Below are positions 1 through 5,438 of a stretch of DNA of 12,777 bases, in pieces (within the stretch, counting starts at the first letter, position 1; each line of letters starts with the position of its first letter). A program made the position numbers and the translations under genes. Where the stretch lies: assembly GCA_035264765.1 (NCBI GenBank), contig DATFPQ010000246.1, positions 1 to 12,777 on the forward strand. The letters run 5' to 3'. The notes under the pieces are model-generated. The model did not search any database. It saw only the letters and a list, made by a program, of their open reading frames with translations, and was not told the DNA's origin. This stretch comes from DATFPQ01 sp035264765 (GTDB lineage Bacteria > Actinomycetota > Actinomycetes > Actinomycetales > Angustibacteraceae).

Positions 1-102
1 CTGCTGATCGGCAACGGCTACGTGCCCGGGCACGCGGACTACGCGCTCGCGCTGCTGCGCGGCACGCCCGGCGTCCGCGCACTGTTCGAACGCCGGCTCT
101 GA
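1..102 (+). CDS. kdd: Probable L-erythro-3,5-diaminohexanoate dehydrogenase, C-terminal 33 residues only
   Basis: Frame 1 is open from the left edge to a TGA at 100-102 and encodes a tail that begins LLIGNGYVPGHADYAL and ends in ALFERRL. The GNGYxxGHA...LLR pattern matches my memory of the C-terminus of Kdd, the NAD(P)-dependent enzyme that oxidises 3,5-diaminohexanoate to 3-keto-5-aminohexanoate. The setting supports this, because kamD, kamE and kal of the same pathway follow on the same strand. The catalytic and nucleotide-binding parts lie outside the window, so the name rests on a short tail plus context. Another oxidoreductase of the same superfamily is possible. Confidence 0.55.
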   Translation: MLIGNGYVPGHADYALALLRGTPGVRALFERRL

Positions 103-247
103 GGGGACGAGGACCGTTCGGCCTCTTCGTGGCAGCGAGCATCGCTGCAGCGGAGATGGTTGCCATGATCGCGCTGTCGCGACGAGTCGGCGAGGCCGCC
201 GGACGCCGAGGAGGAGCGGCAGGGGCGGGACGGCAGACTGGGCGCCC

Positions 248-1927
248 GTGAGCCCCGACACCGCTGAACCGGAAGCGACCTCAGACCGCACCGTGCTGTA
301 CCGCGGGGGAGCGGTGCACAGCCCGGCCGACCCCTTCGCCACCGCCTTGCTGGTGCACGGCGACACGGTCGCCTGGGTGGGTTCGGACGACGCCGCCGCC
401 GGCCACGCGCCGCACGCCGACGAGGTGGTCGAGCTCGACGGCGCCCTCGTGACACCGGCCTTCGTCGACGCGCACGCGCACACCACCGAGACCGGGCTCG
501 CGCTGGCTGGGGTCGACCTGACGGGCGCGCGGTCGGTGGACGAGATCCTGCGGCTGGTGGAGCAGGCCGTACGGCGCGGCGGCGGGCGGCCGGTGCTCGG
601 GCACGGGTGGGACGAGCGGCTGCTCGCCGAGGGACGTCCCCCGACGCGCGCCGAGCTCGACCGCGCGTCCTACGGGGGAGCGGTGTACCTGTCCCGCATC
701 GACGTGCACTCCGCGGTGGTGTCCAGCGCGCTCGCGGCCGCGGCCGGGCTGCGTGAGCTGGACGGCTGGGACGACGCGGGCCGGGTCGAGCGGGACGCCC
801 ACCACGCCGCCCGTGCCGCCACCCGAGACGGCATCTCGGACGGTGCTCGCCGAGAGCTGCAGCTGACGGCGCTGACGGCCGCCGCGCGGGCCGGGGTCGG
901 GGCCCTGCACGAGATGTCCGCGCCCCACATCGCGCCCGAGCGGGACCTGTCGGCCCTGCTGGACCTCGTGCAGTCGCGACGGGTCACCGGCGGGCCCGCG
1001 TTGCCCGACGTCGTCGGCTACCGCGGTCAGCTGGTGGCCGCGGCCCAGGAGGTGGCCGAGCTCGTCGCCCGGCTCGCGCTGCCAGAGCGCGTCCGGCTGC
1101 ACGGGCTGGCGGGCGACCTGTGCGCGGACGGCTCGATCGGGTCGCGGACGGCGGCGCTGCGAGCTCCCTACGCCGACGACCCCGGGACCTCGGGCCACCT
1201 GTACCTCACCGCCGACCAGGTTGCCGCGCATGTGGTCGCCTGCACCGAGGCGGGCCTGCAGGCCGGCTTCCACGTCATCGGCGACGCCGCACTAGACGAA
1301 GTGCTGCGCGGGTTCGCGGCTGCGGCCGCGCAGGTGGGCGAGCAGGCGCTGCGCCGGCGCCGGCACCGGCTGGAGCACGTCGAGATGGTCGACGCCGACG
1401 CGGTGGCGGAGCTGAGCCGGCTTGGTGTGCACGCCAGCGTGCAGCCGGCGTTCGACGCGCTCTGGGGCGGGCCGTCCGGTCTGTACGCCGAGCGCCTGGG
1501 CACCGACCGGGCCGTGGCGATGAACCCCTTCGCCTCACTTGCGGCTGCGGGCGTTCCGTTGGCCCTGGGCAGCGACAGCCCGGTGACACCGTTCGATCCG
1601 TGGGGCGCGGTGGCGGCCTGCGTCTTCCACACGGCCGAGCAGCAGCGGACCAGCGCGCGCGCCGGGTTCACCGCGCACACCCGCGGGGCCTGGCGGGCCG
1701 CGGGCTACGACGAGCGCGGTGTGCTCGTGCCCGGCGCGCCCGCGACGTACGCGGTCTGGAGCACCGGTGACCTGGTCGTCCAGGCTCCGGACGACCGGAT
1801 CCAGGCCTGGTCGACGGACCCCCGTTCCGGGACGCCGGGCCTGCCGGACCTCAGCCCGGGCGTTCCACGGCCGACCTGCCTGCGGACGGTCGTGAGGGGA
1901 CGGGTGGCCCACGACATGATGGGATGA
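248..1927 (+). CDS. YtcJ-like amidohydrolase (amidohydrolase_3 family) embedded in the lysine cluster
   Basis: This is a 559-residue metal-dependent hydrolase of the amidohydrolase superfamily, close to the usual YtcJ/N-substituted-formamide-deformylase length. Visible landmarks are the N-terminal beta domain (residues 15-65), the metal site HxH at His76/His78 in FVDAHAH, the family signature DGSIGSRTAAL (about 294-304), His342 in GFHVIGDAA, His377 in RLEHVEM, and Asp443 in LGSDSPV. The residue three before ADGS, where relatives I remember carry Lys (xKLFADG), is Asp290. The substrate cannot be read from sequence; formamides, N-acyl amines or an N-acylated diamino acid are all conceivable. 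The GTG at 248 has no convincing ribosome site, and GTG 293 (before LYRGGAVHS) is an alternative start. It sits between kdd and kamD, with 86 nt before kamD, so a role linked to lysine catabolism is an inference from position only. Confidence 0.85.
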   Translation: MSPDTAEPEATSDRTVLYRGGAVHSPADPFATALLVHGDTVAWVGSDDAAAGHAPHADEVVELDGALVTPAFVDAHAHTTETGLALAGVDLTGARSVDEILRLVEQAVRRGGGRPVLGHGWDERLLAEGRPPTRAELDRASYGGAVYLSRIDVHSAVVSSALAAAAGLRELDGWDDAGRVERDAHHAARAATRDGISDGARRELQLTALTAAARAGVGALHEMSAPHIAPERDLSALLDLVQSRRVTGGPALPDVVGYRGQLVAAAQEVAELVARLALPERVRLHGLAGDLCADGSIGSRTAALRAPYADDPGTSGHLYLTADQVAAHVVACTEAGLQAGFHVIGDAALDEVLRGFAAAAAQVGEQALRRRRHRLEHVEMVDADAVAELSRLGVHASVQPAFDALWGGPSGLYAERLGTDRAVAMNPFASLAAAGVPLALGSDSPVTPFDPWGAVAACVFHTAEQQRTSARAGFTAHTRGAWRAAGYDERGVLVPGAPATYAVWSTGDLVVQAPDDRIQAWSTDPRSGTPGLPDLSPGVPRPTCLRTVVRGRVAHDMMG

Positions 1928-1975
1928 GCCTGGTGCTGGGCCATCGCGCGGGGGATCTTCCGGCCGAGGACCTAT

Positions 1976-2008
1976 TTGGCAGGAAGACCTCCCGCGCGCT
2001 GCTAGCCT
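1976..2008 (+). promoter_or_regulatory. Candidate leaderless promoter of kamD
   Basis: TAGCCT at 2003-2008 fits the actinobacterial TANNNT -10 element and ends exactly 6 nt before the kamD ATG at 2015. That spacing would place the transcription start on the A of the start codon. No Shine-Dalgarno sequence precedes this ATG. A TTGGCA at 1976-1981 resembles a -35 box, but its 21-nt spacer is longer than usual, so the -35 assignment is weak. The arrangement suggests that kamDE-kal can be transcribed independently of the amidohydrolase gene. Confidence 0.45.
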
Positions 2009-2014
2009 TCGGGG

Positions 2015-3589
2015 ATGACGTCCCGTGGTCCGCTGCTGAGCCTCGATCCCGAGGTGGTGCGGACCGCGCGGCGCCTGGCCGCCCGCGCCGGTGAGCCGGT
2101 CGTGCGGTTGGCGCGCACGCACACCACGGTGTCGGTCGAGCGGGCCCTGCTGCGGCTCGCCGGCCTGTCGGGGGCGGACGTCGAGCGGGTGCCCTGGGTC
2201 AACCACCTGGTCGATGCGGTGCGGGCCGACGTCGGCATCGAGCACGGTGTGGCCCTGCCGGTCTGGGACGCCCTGCTGCGCGAGGACCTCCCGGACCTGC
2301 TCACCCTGGCCCAGAAGGCCGGCTCCGGCTCGGTGCGGTTCCGGCTGCCCGAAGGACGCGACGCCCGGCGCGCGGGCACGGCGGCCCGCCGGGCGGCGGC
2401 GTCCGGCCTGCGCACGGTCGACCGGCGCCGGGCCGAGCGCGAGCGGCTGGTCCGCCGACTCGGCGACCCGCCCCGGCGGCCCTGGATCTACCTGATCGTC
2501 GCCACCGGGGACATCCACGAGGACATTCCGCAGGCGCAGGCGGCGGCGCGTGCCGGGGCCGACGTCATCGCGGTGATCCGCTCCACCGGCCAGAGCCTGC
2601 TCGACTATGTGCCAGAGGGCGCGACCCGCGAGGGATACGCCGGCACCTACGCCACCCAGGAGAACTTCCGGCTGATGCGGGCGGCCCTCGACGACGTGAG
2701 CCGCGAGCTGGGCCGCTACGTGCGGCTCACCAACTACGCGTCCGGGCTATGCATGCCCGAGATAGCAACACTTGCCGGGCTCGAGCGGCTCGACATGATG
2801 CTCAACGACTCCATGTACGGGATCCTGTTCCGCGACATCAACCCCCTGCGAACGTTCGTCGACCAGCGGTTCTCGCGCCAGGTGCACGCCCGCGCAGGGA
2901 TCATCATCAACACCGGCGAGGACAACTACCTGACCACCGCGGACGCCGTCGACGCCGCGCACACGGTCACGGTCAGCCAGCTGCTCAACGAGTTCTTCGC
3001 CAAGGAGGCCGGGCTGCAGGACTGGCAGCTAGGCCTCGGCCACGCGTTCGAGATCAACCCCGACCTAGCGGACAGCCTGCGGCTCGAGCTGGCGCACGCG
3101 CTGCTCGCGCGGACCCTGTTCCCGGACGCACCGCTGAAGTGGATGCCGCCCACCAAGCACATGACCGGCGACGTCTTCCGCGGCTACCTGCTCGACGGCT
3201 TCTTCAACCTAGTGGGGGCGCTCACCGGCCAGGGGATCCTGCTGGTCGGCATGATGACCGAGGCGGTCGTGACGCCGTTCCTATCGGACCGCGACCTCGC
3301 CCTGCAGAACGTGCGGTACGTCCTGGACGCCGCCGGCGGGCTGGCCGAGGACTTCGCACCCCCCGTCGACGGCTTTATCCAGACCCGGGCCCGCCAGGTC
3401 CTGTCCGAGGCCGTGGACCTGCTCGGCCGCATCGTCGACGACACGCTGCTCGAGGCGATCGCGGACGGCACCTTCGGCCTGATGCGGCGTCCCGCGGACG
3501 CCGGCAAGGGGCTCGACGGGGTGGCCCGCCGGGCGGACGGCTACCTCAACCCGGCGATCGACCTGCTCGAGGAGGGGGCCACGCGATGA
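2015..3589 (+). CDS. kamD: Lysine 5,6-aminomutase, alpha subunit
   Basis: KamD is the large, PLP-contacting TIM-barrel subunit of the adenosylcobalamin- and PLP-dependent 5,6-aminomutase. The enzyme migrates the terminal amino group of D-lysine or L-beta-lysine to the next carbon. The 524 residues match the family's usual length of about 515. Strongly conserved stretches are TNYASGLCMPEIATLAG (about 241-257), MLNDSMYGILFRD, IINTGEDNYLTTADA (about 297-311), a GHAFEINP segment, KWMPPTKHMTGD and LVGMMTEAVVTP. Lys381 in KHMTG probably corresponds to the substrate/cofactor-contacting Lys of the clostridial enzyme. The N-terminal 150 residues are Arg-rich and less conserved. Its stop overlaps the kamE start (ATGA), as expected for a stoichiometric heteromeric enzyme. 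The second half contains five CTA codons and one ATA, more rare A/T-ending codons than its neighbours. Confidence 0.96.
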   Translation: MTSRGPLLSLDPEVVRTARRLAARAGEPVVRLARTHTTVSVERALLRLAGLSGADVERVPWVNHLVDAVRADVGIEHGVALPVWDALLREDLPDLLTLAQKAGSGSVRFRLPEGRDARRAGTAARRAAASGLRTVDRRRAERERLVRRLGDPPRRPWIYLIVATGDIHEDIPQAQAAARAGADVIAVIRSTGQSLLDYVPEGATREGYAGTYATQENFRLMRAALDDVSRELGRYVRLTNYASGLCMPEIATLAGLERLDMMLNDSMYGILFRDINPLRTFVDQRFSRQVHARAGIIINTGEDNYLTTADAVDAAHTVTVSQLLNEFFAKEAGLQDWQLGLGHAFEINPDLADSLRLELAHALLARTLFPDAPLKWMPPTKHMTGDVFRGYLLDGFFNLVGALTGQGILLVGMMTEAVVTPFLSDRDLALQNVRYVLDAAGGLAEDFAPPVDGFIQTRARQVLSEAVDLLGRIVDDTLLEAIADGTFGLMRRPADAGKGLDGVARRADGYLNPAIDLLEEGATR

Positions 3590-4371
3590 GCGGTCAGGCT
3601 GCCACGATCGTGCGCCCCTACGGCGACACCAGCGGCGACGGGATGGTCCAGATCTCGTTCACCCTGCCGTTGCCACACGACAAGCGCGCCGAGGGGGCGG
3701 CGCTGCAGCTGGCCGCCAAGATGGGCCTGGACCCTGCGCTCCTGGTGCACGCCAAGGCGATGGGACCCCACTTCACGTTCTTCGTCGTGTACGGCTCGGT
3801 CACCCACCTGGTCGACGTGTCCGCCGTCCAGGTGGCCGAGCGGGAGTACCCCCTGCTGTCGGCCAGGGAGGTGAACGCCGCCATCAAGGCACGGCTGCGG
3901 CGCCGCCTGGTCGTGGTGGGGGCGTGCATCGGAACCGACGCGCACACCGTCGGCATCGACGCCATCTTGAACGTCAAGGGGTTCGCGGGGGAGAAGGGCC
4001 TGGAGTACTACCGCGAGATCACGGTGGTGAACCTGGGCGCGCAGGTGCTGGTACCCGACCTGGTCGAGCGGGCGCGGGCCGAGCGTGCCGACGCCGTCCT
4101 CGTGTCGCAGGTGGTAACCCAGCGAGACGCCCACCTTCACAACACCGAGCAGATGTCGGCCGCCTTCCGGGAGGCCTACCCGGCCGGGCGTCGCCCGTTG
4201 CTCGTGGTGGGCGGGCCTCGCTTCGACGAGTCGGCGGCCGAGCGGCTCGGCGTCGACCGGGTCTTCGGGCGAGGGACCACGCCCGGCGAGGTCGCGTCCT
4301 ACCTGGTCCACGCCCTGCTCCCACCGCAGGAGGGCTCGACGAACCCCGCCCTGAGAAGGAAGACCGCGTGA
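3586..4371 (+). CDS. kamE: Lysine 5,6-aminomutase, beta (cobalamin-binding) subunit
   Basis: KamE is the 261-residue small subunit that carries adenosylcobalamin and tethers PLP. An N-terminal dimerisation-type domain (about 1-100) is followed by a Rossmann-like B12 domain. That domain has the base-off/His-on motif DAHTVG at 118-123, whose His120 would be the lower cobalt ligand. Lys131 in ILNVKG is the expected PLP Schiff-base lysine; the His-to-Lys distance of 11 equals that of the clostridial enzyme (His133/Lys144). A glycine turn, VVGGPRF, lies near residue 205. The ATG at 3586 overlaps the kamD stop and is preceded by GAGGAGG at 3569-3575, which fixes the start. An open frame upstream of this ATG is only a shadow of kamD. 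With kamD and kal it forms one transcription unit. Confidence 0.96.
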   Translation: MSGQAATIVRPYGDTSGDGMVQISFTLPLPHDKRAEGAALQLAAKMGLDPALLVHAKAMGPHFTFFVVYGSVTHLVDVSAVQVAEREYPLLSAREVNAAIKARLRRRLVVVGACIGTDAHTVGIDAILNVKGFAGEKGLEYYREITVVNLGAQVLVPDLVERARAERADAVLVSQVVTQRDAHLHNTEQMSAAFREAYPAGRRPLLVVGGPRFDESAAERLGVDRVFGRGTTPGEVASYLVHALLPPQEGSTNPALRRKTA

Positions 4372-4420
4372 ACACCGCACGACGTGCCTCGGTGGGCTTC
4401 CGGCGGCGCGGAGACCCCCG

Positions 4421-4813
4421 GTGAGCGACACCGACCCGCGCACCGGCCTAGTCGTCACGCACCGCCGCTACGTGCCCTCGTCCCACGCGCACTACGCGGG
4501 CAACCTGGTCGACGGCGCGTACTCGCTGGCCTGCTTCGGTGACGTCGCCACCGAGCTGTGCATCCGCACGGACGGCGACGAGGGGCTGTTCGCGTCGTAC
4601 TCGGACGTCCAGTTCCGCGCGGCGGTGCGTGCCGGGGACGTCCTCGAGGTCGAGGCGCGGCTGACCCGGGTCGGCCGGCGCAGCCGCGAGATGGCCTTCG
4701 AGGCCCGGGTCGTGTGCCGCGGCCGTCCCGACCTCGGTGCTTCGGCGGCCGAGGTCCTCGACCCGCCGCTCGTGGTGACCACGGCCGTGGGCACCGTCGT
4801 CGTCCCGGCGTAG
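4421..4813 (+). CDS. kal: 3-aminobutyryl-CoA ammonia-lyase
   Basis: Kal is a small hotdog-fold lyase that removes ammonia from L-3-aminobutyryl-CoA to give crotonyl-CoA, the step that joins the lysine pathway to butyrate/acyl-CoA metabolism. The 130 residues carry the family signatures HYAGNLVDGA (about 24-33), FGDVATELCIRTDGDEGLFA, VRAGDVLEVEA and SREMAFEARV, and end in GTVVVPA, all close to the fusobacterial protein as I remember it. The GTG at 4421 is set by GGAG at 4410-4413 with 7-nt spacing. It lies 49 nt after kamE, so it is probably in the same operon. The TAG stop at 4811-4813 touches the first base of a long inverted repeat. 3-keto-5-aminohexanoate cleavage enzyme (kce) is not in the window. 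Confidence 0.93.
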   Translation: MSDTDPRTGLVVTHRRYVPSSHAHYAGNLVDGAYSLACFGDVATELCIRTDGDEGLFASYSDVQFRAAVRAGDVLEVEARLTRVGRRSREMAFEARVVCRGRPDLGASAAEVLDPPLVVTTAVGTVVVPA

Positions 4814-4924
4814 CGCCCCACCCTTGCTCACCAGCAACGCCGGTACTCACCGGCCATGCCGTTGCGCCGCCGTCCGGGGCCCGAGATCGGCGTTGCTCGT
4901 GAGCAAGGCGGAGGTGTGGGGCGC
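4813..4924. repeat. Long imperfect inverted repeat after kal: terminator or small palindromic element
   Basis: The left arm, 4813-4841, and right arm, 4889-4924, are inverted copies. The inner 20 bp (4822-4841 versus 4889-4908) match at 19 of 20 positions and the outer 9 bp (4813-4821 versus 4916-4924) match perfectly. A 7-nt insertion at 4909-4915 interrupts the right arm. The interior is 47 nt. Each arm also contains a smaller palindrome built on TTGCT/AGCAA. Because the repeat begins at the kal stop codon it could act as the operon's terminator, although no T-tract follows. The compound structure also resembles a dispersed palindromic repeat. Confidence 0.6.
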
Positions 4925-4932
4925 GGGTTGGG

Positions 4933-4950
4933 CGTCCGGCGCGCCGGACG
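4933..4950. repeat. 18-bp perfect palindrome
   Basis: CGTCCGGCGCGCCGGACG is its own reverse complement over 18 bp. It stands 8 bp beyond the kal-distal inverted repeat. It may be a dimeric regulator site or an incidental GC-rich palindrome; nothing else in the sequence decides between them. Confidence 0.4.
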
Positions 4951-5001
4951 ACACGCCGCATAGTTGCCAAGCGAAATGTCGCCGTGAGGCTCGGCTGGCG
5001 G

Positions 5002-5043
5002 CCCGCTGACCTGCGGGTTCGCGCATGCGCGCAGGTCAGCGGG
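5002..5043. terminator. 14-bp perfect stem-loop, terminator-like
   Basis: CCCGCTGACCTGCG at 5002-5015 pairs perfectly with its reverse complement at 5030-5043. The 14-nt loop carries a smaller GCGCATGCGC palindrome that extends into the right arm. No U-tract follows in either direction, which is common for actinobacterial hairpin terminators. It lies 4 nt upstream of a TTGACA box, so it could insulate the next promoter from kam-operon readthrough. Confidence 0.4.
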
Positions 5044-5046
5044 CAG

Positions 5047-5077
5047 TTGACAGCGGTGCCACGGTGCCGGGTACGGT
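5047..5077 (+). promoter_or_regulatory. Candidate housekeeping-sigma promoter in the kal-lnt gap
   Basis: A perfect TTGACA -35 hexamer at 5047-5052 is followed after 19 nt by TACGGT (TANNNT type) at 5072-5077. The spacer is slightly long. Transcription would start near 5084, about 355 nt upstream of lnt, with no evident protein start close downstream. Confidence 0.4.
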
Positions 5078-5083
5078 GCTCCG

Positions 5084-5265
5084 CGTCGTCCGGTGCGGAT
5101 AAGTCGGGACGTCGGTAAGGAGGGACCTCACGAGGCCAGAGCCGGCCGTCCGGCTCGGGACCAGGGACCGGCGTGAGCTCAACTCCCCGCGGTCGGGGTG
5201 GGCACGGACGGGCCCGAGACGCTCAGTAGACAACGCACGGCCGCCACGGTGCCATCGTGGCGGCC
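5084..5265 (+). ncRNA. Candidate structured small RNA or long 5' leader (unknown family)
   Basis: Downstream of the TTGACA promoter comes a series of stem-loops. A 6-bp helix (5127-5132 with 5172-5177) encloses a 6-bp hairpin (5139-5144 with 5151-5156). Next is a 5-bp hairpin with a tetraloop (5185-5189 with 5194-5198), and last a 10-bp perfect hairpin (5239-5248 with 5256-5265). A purine run, AAGGAGGG at 5117-5124, looks like a ribosome site but has no ATG, GTG or TTG at usable distance, so it may be part of an RNA structure. I could not match this to any riboswitch, 6C, SRP, tmRNA or RNase P RNA pattern that I know. GC-rich DNA folds easily by chance, so confidence is low. Confidence 0.25.
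5239..5265 (+). terminator. 10-bp perfect hairpin, possible end of the small RNA
   Basis: GGCCGCCACG at 5239-5248 and its exact complement at 5256-5265 flank a 7-nt loop, and one more C-G pair extends the stem. No T-run follows. If the upstream promoter is real, this would end a transcript of about 180 nt before lnt. Confidence 0.35.
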
Positions 5266-5426
5266 GGGTGGACCCAACGGCGCCTTGGGCCCGTTCGCTC
5301 CCGCGGCCGGCGGCGGCACACCGCAGGGCGGCTCACCGCAGGCGCATCGCGGGCGCACCACAGGCAGGGCCCCTTCGCGCCCGGTCGACCTCCAGGTAGC
5401 GCAACCTTCAACGGGTCCGCTAGGGG

Positions 5427-5432
5427 TAACGT
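5427..5432 (+). promoter_or_regulatory. Candidate leaderless -10 element of lnt
   Basis: TAACGT (TANNNT) ends exactly 6 nt before the GTG start at 5439, the same geometry as at kamD. The only purine run upstream (TAGGGG, 5421-5426) is too far from the start to be a good ribosome site. No clear -35 box is visible. Confidence 0.4.
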
Positions 5433-5438
5433 GGTGCG

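Noticed and set aside
1928..2014. Cobalamin riboswitch before the B12-dependent aminomutase
   Set aside because: The gap is only 87 nt, lacks a recognisable B12-box-like sequence, and the -10 element abuts the start codon.
2748..3284. Cluster of CTA/ATA codons in kamD as a sign of horizontal transfer
   Set aside because: Only about six codons are involved, single CTA codons occur in most neighbouring genes, and overall GC and codon use look native.
2749..3585. Upstream extension of the kamE reading frame
   Set aside because: The sequence is Arg/Pro-rich shadow of kamD; the kamE ATG at 3586 has a strong ribosome site and the family-typical length.
5117..5140. Protein start served by the AAGGAGGG at 5117-5124
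   Set aside because: No ATG, GTG or TTG occurs at 4-14 nt downstream, and no coherent coding frame follows.
5036..5233. 65-codon minus-strand ORF in the kal-lnt gap
   Set aside because: No ribosome site or motif, and it runs antisense through the predicted hairpins; not distinguishable from chance.
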